The notes beneath the pieces were generated by a model. That model saw only the letters and a list, made by a program, of their open reading frames with translations. It was not told where the DNA came from and ran no database searches. DNA of 64,000 bases. Source: Paenibacillus timonensis (GTDB lineage Bacteria > Bacillota > Bacilli > Paenibacillales > Paenibacillaceae). A program made the position numbers and the translations under genes. Where the stretch lies: contig NZ_WNZY01000006.1 of assembly GCF_009725205.1 (NCBI RefSeq), positions 1 to 64,000 on the forward strand. Direction: 5' to 3'. Below, in pieces: positions 7,715-16,993 of the stretch; positions within the stretch are counted from its first letter, which is position 1, and every line of letters starts with the position of its first letter.

Positions 7715-9187
7715 ATGTTGTTGAAAAAAATGCACGTCACGCTTCTTTCACTGCTGCTTATCGCCTTGTTAGCTGCTTGCGGATCGGGGGGAGGCAACGC
7801 TGCGGGTGACAATCCGCCCGCGAACGACCCGGGAACCAACCAGAATCAGCCGTCCGGCAATGACGGGTCTTCTTCGGCAAAAGGCACAACCATTACCGTG
7901 TTGAACGAGGGGGCCGTAGGGATTGGCGTTGGGGTCCTTGGTGATCTGCTGGAGAAGAAGAAACAACAGACCATTGCTGACGAGACGCTGAACCCGCGGA
8001 TCACGGAGGAGGATTACAATTATACTCCAGGTCAGCCGGTGCAAAAAGCAGGTGTATTCCCGTACTATTACCAATCGATCATGAACGAGAAATTGCAAAG
8101 TAAAAACATTACCGTAAAAACCGAGGACTGGGGTTGGGGCGAGCCGCTGATCCAGAAGCAAACGGCTGGATTCCTGGCCAAAAACATGCCCGATATCATC
8201 GTTGGGGAAACGCAAATGCCTGGTTTTGCCCAGCAGGGTTTGCTCGAACCCTTCCCGGACGATATGGCGCAGGAAATCCGTGATAATGTCGCGCCGGCCG
8301 CCTGGAAGCCGATGGAGTATGACGGGAAGATTTACGGTTTCGCTTCACAGCCTGGCGTAAGCAGCTTGTTCTGGAACAAGAAGCTGGTGAAGGAAGCGGG
8401 TCTTGATCCTGATAAAGCGCCGGCGACTTGGGATGAACTGCTAGCTAACGTACAGAAGGTAACCGAAGCGGGCAAAGGGAAGTTCTACGGCGGCGGGGTC
8501 TACGCTGGGCCCAATGCCGGCGGGTACTTGCGGTATGGTACACTACTAGTGATCAATGGCGGAGGATTCGCCGATGATCAAGGTCAGCCTGTGTTCAACT
8601 CTGACGCCAACGTGGAAACGGTGCAATTCTTGAAGGAGCTCAACGCAAATCATCCTGCCGGATTGATGGCGAACACAAATGAAGGGACGTATTTCGACGC
8701 CTTCAAAAAAGGACAAATCGCTTATCTGATCGACGGACCTTGGCGGGCAATCGAAAGCTCGCAAATCGGAATCGAGTACGGGATGTCGCAAATTCCGCTG
8801 TCCTCGGACGGCAAAGCCGGAAATATTACGATCGGCGCAGCGTTCCATGCCGTACCTAAGGATGCGAAGAACAAGGAAGCCGCGTTTGAGTATATTCGCA
8901 CGATGTACAGCGAGGAAATTCAGCAACTGATCGCCGATACCGGCGTGCGCTCTCCTGTATTGAAGTCAATTGCCGAGACCGATGCGTACAAATCCGCGTA
9001 TCCGGAAATGTATCAGCATTATCTGGCCATGTCCGGTAACGTGCAAGGGCTGCCGACGTTTGCCAAGGAAGATTCGAAGATTTGGCAAATCTTTGGCGAA
9101 GCCGTCACCAAAGCGTTGATGACCAAAGGGGATGTCCAAACCATCATGGACGAGGCGCAGAAGAAGGCGGAGGCTATTACGAAGTAA
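7715..9187 (+). CDS. Sugar-binding lipoprotein of the ABC importer
   Basis: Extracellular solute-binding protein of 490 residues that hands a sugar ligand to the two permeases. The start at 7715 is chosen because an AGGAGGGG site sits 8-9 nt upstream; the in-frame ATG at 7685 precedes that site. The N-terminus is a lipoprotein signal (LLIALLAAC, Cys22), followed by a low-complexity Gly/Asn/Pro linker of about 40 residues, as is usual for Gram-positive binding lipoproteins. In other carbohydrate ABC operons the binding protein often comes first; here it is third. Ligand unknown. Confidence 0.92.
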   Translation: MLLKKMHVTLLSLLLIALLAACGSGGGNAAGDNPPANDPGTNQNQPSGNDGSSSAKGTTITVLNEGAVGIGVGVLGDLLEKKKQQTIADETLNPRITEEDYNYTPGQPVQKAGVFPYYYQSIMNEKLQSKNITVKTEDWGWGEPLIQKQTAGFLAKNMPDIIVGETQMPGFAQQGLLEPFPDDMAQEIRDNVAPAAWKPMEYDGKIYGFASQPGVSSLFWNKKLVKEAGLDPDKAPATWDELLANVQKVTEAGKGKFYGGGVYAGPNAGGYLRYGTLLVINGGGFADDQGQPVFNSDANVETVQFLKELNANHPAGLMANTNEGTYFDAFKKGQIAYLIDGPWRAIESSQIGIEYGMSQIPLSSDGKAGNITIGAAFHAVPKDAKNKEAAFEYIRTMYSEEIQQLIADTGVRSPVLKSIAETDAYKSAYPEMYQHYLAMSGNVQGLPTFAKEDSKIWQIFGEAVTKALMTKGDVQTIMDEAQKKAEAITK

Positions 9188-9211
9188 ATTACATTGAAAG
9201 AGTGATGCAGC

Positions 9212-12200
9212 ATGCCTTATGAATCAAATCACATCATGACCCAAAAGGCGAAGCAAAGGCTTGCCAAATTACAAGAGTACGTCTATCGCCCGATCGCCGG
9301 GCTTGAGGTTGAAGCTTGGGTGACGAAAGAGCCGGTTCCTTTTGCCGAGCGGATGAGCGGCCGACACGTCCGGCTTCAACCCGGAGATAAATGGGGAGAG
9401 TTGTGGGATTGCGCCTGGTTTCATTTTCAAGGTGCCGTTCCGAAAACGGCCGCAGGCCAAAAAATCGTTCTATTGATCGACATTAACGGCGAGCTATGCC
9501 TCGTGGACGAAGCCGGAACCCCGCGCCAAGGCTTAACCAACGTGAGTTCCGAGTTCGACTACAGCCTGGGGCGGCCTGGCAAACGGGTGGTGGACGTAAG
9601 TGCCGCCGCCCGGGACGAGGAGGCCATTGACCTCTGGGGAGATGGCGGCTGCAATGACCTGTTCGGCCATTATCGCAGCGGGACGCTGAAGGAAGCAGTA
9701 ATTGCCGTTTGCCATGAGGAAGCCCGACAATTGGCTTACGATCTGGAGGTACTGATCGAGCTGGTCGAACAACTGCCGGATTCTAGCGCAAGGAAAGCCC
9801 AAGTGCTGCAGTCCGTCTACGAGGCAGCACATCTTCTGGCGGAGATCAGTGAGAAGACGGTGCATTTGGCGAAGGAACGAGTGGCCCGCGATCTGGTGAA
9901 AAAAGGCGGCGATCCCGTGCTGACGGTCAGCGCCATCGGCCATGCGCATATCGATTTGGCTTGGCTCTGGCCGATCCGCGAGACGATTCGCAAAGGGGCA
10001 CGGACCTTCTCGACCGTGCTGCGCAACATGGAGAAGTATCCGAGTTATGTGTTTGGCGCAAGCCAGCCGCAGCTGTACCAATGGATGAAAGAGTATTATC
10101 CGCAGCTTTACGAGGAAGTGAAGGAGCGAATCCGCGAGGGCCGCTGGGAAGCGCAAGGCGCGATGTGGGTCGAGCCGGATGCGAACATTTCCGGCGGCGA
10201 GGCGCTGGTGCGTCAGATCCTGTACGGCAAACGGTTCTTCCGGGAGGAGTTCGGCAAGGACATGAAGGTGTTGTGGCTGCCGGACGTCTTCGGTTATACG
10301 GGCAGTCTGCCGCAACTGCTCAAGAAATCCGGCGTCGACTACATGATGACGCAGAAGCTCTCTTGGAGCACCTACAACACCCATCCGCATCACAGCTTCT
10401 TCTGGGAAGGCATCGACGGGACGAAGGTGCTGACGCATCTCCCGCCAGAGGATACTTACAACAGCCCGGCGGCCCCGCGGTCGCTGGCCAAAATTGAGCA
10501 ATCTTACTTAGACCGAAACGTCTCGGAACACGCCTTGATGTTGTTTGGAATCGGCGACGGTGGCGGCGGACCTGGGGAGGAGCATCTGGAGCGGCTTGAA
10601 CGCGAGCATAACTTACTGGGACTTCCGCCGGTCGTCCAAGAGCCCTCGCTTGCATTTTTTGAGCGATTGGAGCAGGAAGCTTCCCGTTTCCAAACTTACC
10701 GGGGCGAACTGTATCTCGAGAAGCATCAGGGGACTTTGACGACGCAGGCGCGCAACAAGTGGTATAACCGCAAACTGGAAAAAGCGCTGCGCGAGCTGGA
10801 ATTTGCCGCTTCGCTGCAGCTCGTGCTTGGCGAAAGCCCGGCGGCGTACCCGACCGCTCGGCTGGAGGAGATTTGGAAGGAAATGCTGTTATACCAATTC
10901 CATGATATCTTGCCGGGTTCGTCGATCACGCGCGTGTACGACGAGTCACTAGAGCGCTACGCCAAATTGCTGGGCGAAGTCCGGGCGATGACTGCGGAAG
11001 CCTATGGGCGCGCGGCTAGCCGATCCGGCGTTGCTGCCGGCGAGACCGTCCTGTTCAATTCCTTGCCGTGGGAGCGGCGGGAGTGGATAGAGATCGGCGG
11101 CAGCTGGCAGTATGTACAAGTGCCGGCGATGGGCTGGCGTGAGTTGAAGCAGGCTGCTGCGGAAGCGCCGGCAACGGGGCTGATTGCTGAGGAGCTCCGT
11201 CTGGAGAACGAGCGCCTTGAGGTTCGTTTCGCCGAGAACGGCAGCATCGTGTCGTTATACGACAAAGCTGCCGGGCGGGAAGCGGTTCAGCCGGGTACGG
11301 AAGCAAACCTCTTTACGGTCTACCATGACGATGGCGATGCCTGGGACTTCCCGCGCGACTACCGCGAGACCATCGCCGGGACGATGACGCTGGAAAGCCG
11401 TCGTGCTTACGTCTCTGGGCCGCAAGCGATCATTGAACAGGTATACCGCTTTGGAGAATCAACGTTAAAACAAACGATCCGCCTGCTTCAAGGCGATGAT
11501 CTGCTGCGATTTGACACGGAGGCGGATTGGCGAGAACACGGGAAAATGCTGCGGGTTGCTTTTCCAGTGGCGGTGGCTAGCGATCAGGTAAACTGTGAAA
11601 TCCAGTTTGGGGTCTTGAAACGGCCAACGACGCGGAACAACGCGATCGAGTTTGCCCGCGACGAAATCTGTGCCCATCACTATCTGGATCTGTCGCAGCC
11701 GGATTACGGCGTAGCGCTGCTGAACGACAGCAAATACGGGCATCGCGCGGAAGGCGGCGTCTTGGACCTGAACCTGCTGCGCAGTCCAGGCTACCCGGAC
11801 CCGCAAGCCGATCGGGCGGAGCACCGCTTCACGTACGCTTTGTATCCACATGTGGGCGATTTCATCCAAGCAGGCGTATATCGCAAAGGGTATGAGTTGA
11901 ATATTCCGCTCACTCCGGCGGAAGCGATCCCGGTGACGGAGGATGGCAGCCGGGCTGCTGATATCCATGCATCGCGGCCGATGCCGCTCATTTCGATCGA
12001 TCATCCGAACGTGATGGTGGAAGCCGTCAAGAAAGCCGAGGACAGCGATCATCTCATCTTCCGGTTGTACGAAACGGCGGGAGCCGGGGCAAATGGTGGG
12101 CTGAGCTTCGGGATGACTTGCCGAACCATTGAAGAGACGAACCTGCTGGAGGAGCCCATTTCGCTATTGGCAGAAGATACAAATCAAATTCGCTTACCGT

Positions 12201-12244
12201 TTACACCGTTTGAGATTAAGACGATTCGCGTTCAGTTGGCGTAA
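9212..12244 (+). CDS. Alpha-mannosidase, glycoside hydrolase family 38
   Basis: A 1010-residue GH38 enzyme that removes alpha-linked mannose through a retaining, metal-assisted mechanism. The metal-binding HAHID is at residues 244-248, and the expected nucleophile Asp358 sits in LPDVFGYTG. The C-terminal half matches the beta-sandwich domains of the family, and length is typical. There is no signal peptide, so it acts in the cytoplasm on imported oligosaccharide. The ribosome site before ATG 9212 is modest (AAAGAG); an in-frame ATG at codon 9 is an alternative. It follows the binding-protein gene after 24 nt and belongs to the same operon. Exact linkage preference cannot be read from sequence. 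Confidence 0.94.
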   Translation: MPYESNHIMTQKAKQRLAKLQEYVYRPIAGLEVEAWVTKEPVPFAERMSGRHVRLQPGDKWGELWDCAWFHFQGAVPKTAAGQKIVLLIDINGELCLVDEAGTPRQGLTNVSSEFDYSLGRPGKRVVDVSAAARDEEAIDLWGDGGCNDLFGHYRSGTLKEAVIAVCHEEARQLAYDLEVLIELVEQLPDSSARKAQVLQSVYEAAHLLAEISEKTVHLAKERVARDLVKKGGDPVLTVSAIGHAHIDLAWLWPIRETIRKGARTFSTVLRNMEKYPSYVFGASQPQLYQWMKEYYPQLYEEVKERIREGRWEAQGAMWVEPDANISGGEALVRQILYGKRFFREEFGKDMKVLWLPDVFGYTGSLPQLLKKSGVDYMMTQKLSWSTYNTHPHHSFFWEGIDGTKVLTHLPPEDTYNSPAAPRSLAKIEQSYLDRNVSEHALMLFGIGDGGGGPGEEHLERLEREHNLLGLPPVVQEPSLAFFERLEQEASRFQTYRGELYLEKHQGTLTTQARNKWYNRKLEKALRELEFAASLQLVLGESPAAYPTARLEEIWKEMLLYQFHDILPGSSITRVYDESLERYAKLLGEVRAMTAEAYGRAASRSGVAAGETVLFNSLPWERREWIEIGGSWQYVQVPAMGWRELKQAAAEAPATGLIAEELRLENERLEVRFAENGSIVSLYDKAAGREAVQPGTEANLFTVYHDDGDAWDFPRDYRETIAGTMTLESRRAYVSGPQAIIEQVYRFGESTLKQTIRLLQGDDLLRFDTEADWREHGKMLRVAFPVAVASDQVNCEIQFGVLKRPTTRNNAIEFARDEICAHHYLDLSQPDYGVALLNDSKYGHRAEGGVLDLNLLRSPGYPDPQADRAEHRFTYALYPHVGDFIQAGVYRKGYELNIPLTPAEAIPVTEDGSRAADIHASRPMPLISIDHPNVMVEAVKKAEDSDHLIFRLYETAGAGANGGLSFGMTCRTIEETNLLEEPISLLAEDTNQIRLPFTPFEIKTIRVQLA

Positions 12245-12298
12245 CCATAGAGTAGGAGGCTTCTAACGAACTTCTAAGTTGCGAAGGAGGGGCATGGC

Positions 12299-14608
12299 GT
12301 GACGGGAAGAGCACGGGCAGAGGAACGGACCGGGTTCCAGGAAGGCAGCAGTTATGGTGCTTCGTATGACCTGCAGGCGGATTTCGTGATGGTGTATGGC
12401 ATAGGGGAAACGATGCCCCAGCGTATCCGAGAGTGGGCGGCGCGGGGGTATCGGGTACATCTGATGACCGGGGTGTCCTGGGGAGGTTACCAAGACTACC
12501 TGAACGGCAAGACGGACGGTCGCCCCCATTGGGATGAAGCCCAGAAATATCAGGACGGCGAGATGATTATCCACGGAACTTCGGTAGATATTCCTTACAT
12601 GGTGCCAACGATTAGCTATGCCGACTTTCTCGTGGAACGGATTCGACCGGCTGTTGACGCCGGTGTGGAAGCCATCCATTTGGAGGAGCCGGAATTTTGG
12701 GTGGAAGGCGGTTACTCCGAGGCGTTCCAACGCGAATGGCAAAATTATTACAACGAACCATGGCAACCGCCCCATTCCTCGGAGGATGCGCAATATCGTG
12801 CCTCCAAGCTGAAGGCTTATCTGTACACGCGATGCCTGGATCGTATCTGCTCGGCGCTAAAGGAGTATTCGTTGGTCCGGTATAACCGGCCGCTACGTTT
12901 TTTTGTGCCGACGCACAGCTTGATTAACTACACCCAGTGGCGGATCGTCAGCCCGGAATCGCGGCTGCTCGACGTGCCGACGATCGACGGCTACATCGCT
13001 CAGATTTGGACGGGGACGTCGCGGACGGCCAACGTATACGAAGGGAACCGCGCGGAGCGGACATTCGAGACGGCGTTCCTGGAATACGGAATTATGCAGG
13101 AATTGGTGCGCGGGACGCATCGTCGCATGTGGTTCCTGCATGATCCGATTGAGGACGATCCGACGCGGACCTGGGCGGATTACCGCGAGAACTACGTCAA
13201 GACTTTGATCGCCTCGCTGTTGCATCCGGCCGTTTCCCGCTATGAGGTGGCACCTTGGCCTCGGCGGATATTTAAGGGAAGTTATCCGTCCGCCGATGGC
13301 AACGGTAAAGAGGGGATTCCGGCCGAATACGCGACGATCCTGTTGAACGTGATGCATACACTGGGGAACATGGAACAGGAGGAGGTTCGGGTGTTTGGTA
13401 ATGCCGCCGTCACCGGCGTGCTCCTGGCTGACTCGGCTATGTTCCAGCGAAAACGGATCGGAACGGAATCGTCTGGTTTCATGATGAAATACGACGGGAC
13501 CAACGAAGTGAAGTTAACGGAAGAATCCGCGGTGGAGCTGCTCAATTTCTCGGCGTTTTACGGGCTGACGTTGCCGCTTGTCAAACATGGGCTGCCGGTC
13601 CGACCGGTGCAGCTCGATAACGTTCGGCGGTTTCCCGGATATTTGGACGACTACCGCGTGCTGGTATTAAGCTATGAGTTTATGAAGCCGGAATCTCCGG
13701 ATTTGCATGGGGTATTGGCCCAATGGGTGCGGGAAGGCGGCGCACTCCTTTACGTCGGGGATGATAGCGATCCGTATCATGGAGTCCGAGAATGGTGGAA
13801 TCAGGGAAGGCGACATTACGTTTCGCCCCGGGCCCACTTATTCGAATCGCTTGGGTTACCATGTGAGGCCGAGGCAAATGTGGAGGGGATCACAAGGGTT
13901 GGCGCTGGACTGGTCAGCTATTTGTCGATGCGGCCGGACCGGATCGCGGAAAGTGAAGAAGCGGCTATGCGGTTCCGTACTGCGGTAAGGGAAGCGATGG
14001 AGGCGTTGGGCAGCATGCAGGGAATGGCAGATACGGCTCACTCCACGCAGCACGAAGTCTCTGGCGGCTCTTCGGGAGAGCCGTCTTTGCCGGACGCGCT
14101 CAGGTGGGAACCGGCGAACTTTTTCCATCTCCGCCGCGGTCCTTACGTCATTGCCTCCGTTATGAACGAATCGATTAGCGAAACGCCGCTTGAACTTGAA
14201 GGTCTCTTCGTCGACCTTCTTGAGGCCGATTTGCCCGTCAAAGAACGGGCCACGGTCGAGCCGGGCCGCCAAGCCTTACTTTATGATTTGGCGTACACCG
14301 GGCCGGGTAGCCTTAGTTCCGGATCCGGCGTGATCGCTGCCTCCTCCCGGATCGAAGATTTCCGCGAGGATGAGCGCGGCATGACGTTTACGGCCAAGGG
14401 ACCTCGCCCGCTGCAAGCCGTGGCGCGGATCCGTTGCGATTCAAGTCCTGTGGCCGTTTCTGCAGAGGAGCTTGATCTTGGACAGGGTGATGGTCTTGCA
14501 ACAGCGTCTACCGTATCGCCGCAATTCGAATGGGATGCGAAGTCGCGTACATTGCTCATCCATTACGAGCATGGGGACGAAGGAACTCGCATCACGGTGA
14601 AGAAATAG
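12299..14608 (+). CDS. Unassigned glycosidase-like protein (TIM-barrel plus GATase-like region)
   Basis: A 769-residue protein I do not recognise as a named family. GTG start, with AAGGAGG 8 nt upstream. Residues about 20-330 look like a TIM barrel of the clan GH-A kind: repeated strand-helix pattern and acidic strand ends, including HLEEPEFW near residue 125 and FLHDPIEDDP near 280. Residues about 440-530 (LVLSYEFMKPESPDL then GGALLYVGDDSD) resemble the class I glutaminase-like trimerisation domain of GH42 beta-galactosidases. The last 120 residues look like a small beta domain. No signal peptide. It sits between GH38 and GtaA-like genes in the same operon, so a cytoplasmic glycosidase for a linkage the GH38 enzyme cannot cut is a fair inference; substrate and catalytic residues are unproven. 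Confidence 0.7.
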   Translation: MTGRARAEERTGFQEGSSYGASYDLQADFVMVYGIGETMPQRIREWAARGYRVHLMTGVSWGGYQDYLNGKTDGRPHWDEAQKYQDGEMIIHGTSVDIPYMVPTISYADFLVERIRPAVDAGVEAIHLEEPEFWVEGGYSEAFQREWQNYYNEPWQPPHSSEDAQYRASKLKAYLYTRCLDRICSALKEYSLVRYNRPLRFFVPTHSLINYTQWRIVSPESRLLDVPTIDGYIAQIWTGTSRTANVYEGNRAERTFETAFLEYGIMQELVRGTHRRMWFLHDPIEDDPTRTWADYRENYVKTLIASLLHPAVSRYEVAPWPRRIFKGSYPSADGNGKEGIPAEYATILLNVMHTLGNMEQEEVRVFGNAAVTGVLLADSAMFQRKRIGTESSGFMMKYDGTNEVKLTEESAVELLNFSAFYGLTLPLVKHGLPVRPVQLDNVRRFPGYLDDYRVLVLSYEFMKPESPDLHGVLAQWVREGGALLYVGDDSDPYHGVREWWNQGRRHYVSPRAHLFESLGLPCEAEANVEGITRVGAGLVSYLSMRPDRIAESEEAAMRFRTAVREAMEALGSMQGMADTAHSTQHEVSGGSSGEPSLPDALRWEPANFFHLRRGPYVIASVMNESISETPLELEGLFVDLLEADLPVKERATVEPGRQALLYDLAYTGPGSLSSGSGVIAASSRIEDFREDERGMTFTAKGPRPLQAVARIRCDSSPVAVSAEELDLGQGDGLATASTVSPQFEWDAKSRTLLIHYEHGDEGTRITVKK

Positions 14609-14662
14609 GAAACGAAGGAATAACGTTAGAATCTCGATATCCGCATGGGAGGCAGATAACCT

Positions 14663-16699
14663 ATGAATACGAAATTGCGTCCACCGGCAGTACCTTTGGT
14701 AACCATCGATCCTTATTTCAGCGTTTGGTCGATGGCGGATCGTCTGACAGACGATTTCACTCGCCACTGGACCGGGCGCCGTCAGGCGTTTACCGGCTTG
14801 ATTCATATCGACGGCGTGGCCTGGCGGTTTGCCGGGCGCGTCGAGTCCAATCCGGAGCGGTATTATACGGAGCCGGAGGCGATGAACCAAACCGGTCTTG
14901 AAGTCACGCCGCTCTCCACCCGCTACCAGTTTGAAGCGGGAGGGGTCGGGCTGGACGTGACCTTTACCAGTCCGCTGCTGCCGGACGATCTGGAGCTGTT
15001 GTCGCGGCCGGCTTCCTATGTTTCTTTCCGTGTGCGTTCTCTTGATGGGTCGCCTCATCAGGTGCGTCTGTACGTTGACGTAACCGGGGAATGGTGCGTT
15101 AACGAAACCGATCAGGTGATCACTTGGCAGCAAGAGGAGCAAGGTGGTCTAACCGTATTGCAGGTCAGCCATTCCGAGCAGAAGGCGCTCCATGTTTCGG
15201 GCGATGACCAGCGCATCGATTGGGGGACTTTCATGCTGGCCGTCAAACAAGCTCCGGATGTTCGGACCTATCTGGACAAGGCGCAGATCCGGAAGCAGTT
15301 CGTCCGGGATGGTGAAATTCGGTCCAATGAAGGCGCGGCACCGCTCGCTCAACCTCAGCCGGTTCGGGATGCCGAGTTGGTTATGGCCTCCGTGTGGGAG
15401 ATCGGCGAGGTGGCCGGAACGGACGAGAAGTCCCAATTGATTGTTCTCGCCTACGACGATGTGTATGCGATCGAGTATTTTGGCCAGCCGCTGGAGGCTT
15501 ATTGGAAAAAGGACGGAAAGACAATCACGAACCTATTGGATGAAGCGTTCCGAGATTACCCGGATCTGATGGCACGTTGCGATACGTTTGATGTCAAGCT
15601 GCGCGAGGATGCGATCCGTTCCGGCGGGGAGAAGTACGCCGATATCCTGTCCCTAGCCTACCGGCAGGCGATTGCGGCGCATAAACTGGTCCTTGATCCT
15701 GAGGGGCAAGTATTGTTCATGTCGAAGGAATGCTTCAGCAACGGCTGTATTGCGACGGTGGATGTGAGCTATCCGTCGATCCCGCTGTTCTTGTTGTACC
15801 AGCCCGAGCTGGTCCGCGGCATGATGCGGCCGATCTTCAAATACGCTGCCAGCGACGCCTGGACGTTCGACTTTGCGCCGCATGACGTTGGCCAATACCC
15901 GCTTGCTAACGGCCAGGTGTATGGGGAGAATGCGCTGGAGGCGCAAATGCCGGTCGAGGAATGTGGCAACATGCTTGTCATGGCTGCTGCAGTCACGTTG
16001 GCAGATGGGAACACGGACTTCGTGCTGGAGCATCGTGAGTTGCTCGCTCAGTGGGCCGACTATTTGGCGGAGCATGGGCTTGATCCGGAGAATCAGCTGT
16101 GCACTGACGATTTCGCCGGACATTTGGCGCGCAACGCCAACCTGTCGGCCAAAGCGGTGATGGGTGTAGCCAGCTACGGCTTGTTGTGCGGGCTGCTAGG
16201 CGAAGAAGAAACGGCAGAACGTTACCGCCGGGCGGCCTCGGACATGGCCCGCAAATGGGAAGGGCTTGCTGCCGATCCGAGCGCCGACAGCCATACGATG
16301 CTGGCCTTCGGCCAGCCGGGGACCTGGAGTCTGAAATATAACCTCGTTTGGGACGGCATCTTCGGGACCGACTTGTTCGGGGAAGAGATGATCCGTCGCG
16401 AGGTTGCCTGGTATGTAGAGAAGCAGGAACGGTATGGAACACCGTTGGACAATCGGGCGGCCTATACGAAGGCCGATTGGCTGGTATGGGCCGGAACGTT
16501 AGCGGAAGGTCGTGAGGATTTTGAACGGATCGTTTCGCCGCTCTGGACTTTCCTGAATGAGACGCGGGACCGCGTCCCGTTTACGGATTGGTACGATACC
16601 AAGACGTCGGCGCAAATCGGCTTCCAGCACCGGACCGTGGTTGGCGGATTGTACATCAAGCTGCTTAAGGATCGCGGGTTGGGGCCGAGCCGGGCCTAA
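14663..16699 (+). CDS. GtaA-like (glutaminase A family) protein
   Basis: A 678-residue member of the family annotated as glutaminase A after a fungal enzyme (DUF4964/DUF5127/DUF4965/DUF1793 regions). Seen here: the N-terminal TIDPYFSVWSM and TRHWTG motifs and the C-terminal FQHRTVVGGLYIKLL. The fungal proteins are secreted; this copy has no signal peptide. Bacterial members often sit in polysaccharide utilisation loci, and the C-terminal part has the look of an alpha/alpha barrel, so a glycosidase-type role is as plausible as glutaminase. Last gene of the operon, 54 nt after the unassigned hydrolase-like gene. Confidence 0.78.
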   Translation: MNTKLRPPAVPLVTIDPYFSVWSMADRLTDDFTRHWTGRRQAFTGLIHIDGVAWRFAGRVESNPERYYTEPEAMNQTGLEVTPLSTRYQFEAGGVGLDVTFTSPLLPDDLELLSRPASYVSFRVRSLDGSPHQVRLYVDVTGEWCVNETDQVITWQQEEQGGLTVLQVSHSEQKALHVSGDDQRIDWGTFMLAVKQAPDVRTYLDKAQIRKQFVRDGEIRSNEGAAPLAQPQPVRDAELVMASVWEIGEVAGTDEKSQLIVLAYDDVYAIEYFGQPLEAYWKKDGKTITNLLDEAFRDYPDLMARCDTFDVKLREDAIRSGGEKYADILSLAYRQAIAAHKLVLDPEGQVLFMSKECFSNGCIATVDVSYPSIPLFLLYQPELVRGMMRPIFKYAASDAWTFDFAPHDVGQYPLANGQVYGENALEAQMPVEECGNMLVMAAAVTLADGNTDFVLEHRELLAQWADYLAEHGLDPENQLCTDDFAGHLARNANLSAKAVMGVASYGLLCGLLGEEETAERYRRAASDMARKWEGLAADPSADSHTMLAFGQPGTWSLKYNLVWDGIFGTDLFGEEMIRREVAWYVEKQERYGTPLDNRAAYTKADWLVWAGTLAEGREDFERIVSPLWTFLNETRDRVPFTDWYDTKTSAQIGFQHRTVVGGLYIKLLKDRGLGPSRA

Positions 16700-16768
16700 C
16701 ACGGCAAGTGCAGTATAGTATCATCAAATCGTTCCATCCTGGGTTGCCCAGGCTAGGCAGACATCGGA

Positions 16769-16845
16769 TTCTATTCGATTTTTCGAATAGAAAGTGTCGT
16801 TACTCCCGTGAAAAGAGGATTCTATTCGATATTTCATATAGAATC
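16769..16845. repeat. Pair of related inverted repeats in the 294-nt gap after the sugar operon
   Basis: First: TTCTATTCGA-TTTT-TCGAATAGAA at 16769-16792, perfect 10-bp arms. Second: GATTCTAT and ATAGAATC at 16818-16825 and 16838-16845, with an intervening TCGATATTTCAT. Both units begin with GATTCTATTCGAT, so they look like diverged copies. Function is not clear; they may be a dispersed intergenic repeat or regulatory sites. Confidence 0.6.
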
Positions 16846-16899
16846 GCTCTCTTAGGCCTGCTTGGTGGGAAATCTGTACGAAATTTCATACACATTCCT

Positions 16900-16937
16900 C
16901 AGAAATCGTCGGTATCGGCGATTTCTGTTCGTTTTTT
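16900..16937 (+). terminator. Probable terminator of the sugar operon
   Basis: CAGAAATCG and CGATTTCTG arms (16900-16908, 16919-16927) followed by TTCGTTTTTT. It stands 56 nt before the aldo/keto reductase start, so it likely ends the GtaA-like transcript. Confidence 0.7.
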
Positions 16938-16993
16938 CGCATACATCGGATATGATATCCTGAGAGTACATCTTCAAAAGGAGTGTTCATACT

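Noticed and set aside
9533..10501. A 322-codon open frame on the minus strand within the GH38 gene
   Set aside because: It is antisense to the strongly conserved catalytic domain, has no ribosome site and encodes no recognisable protein. High GC at third positions explains long antisense frames here.
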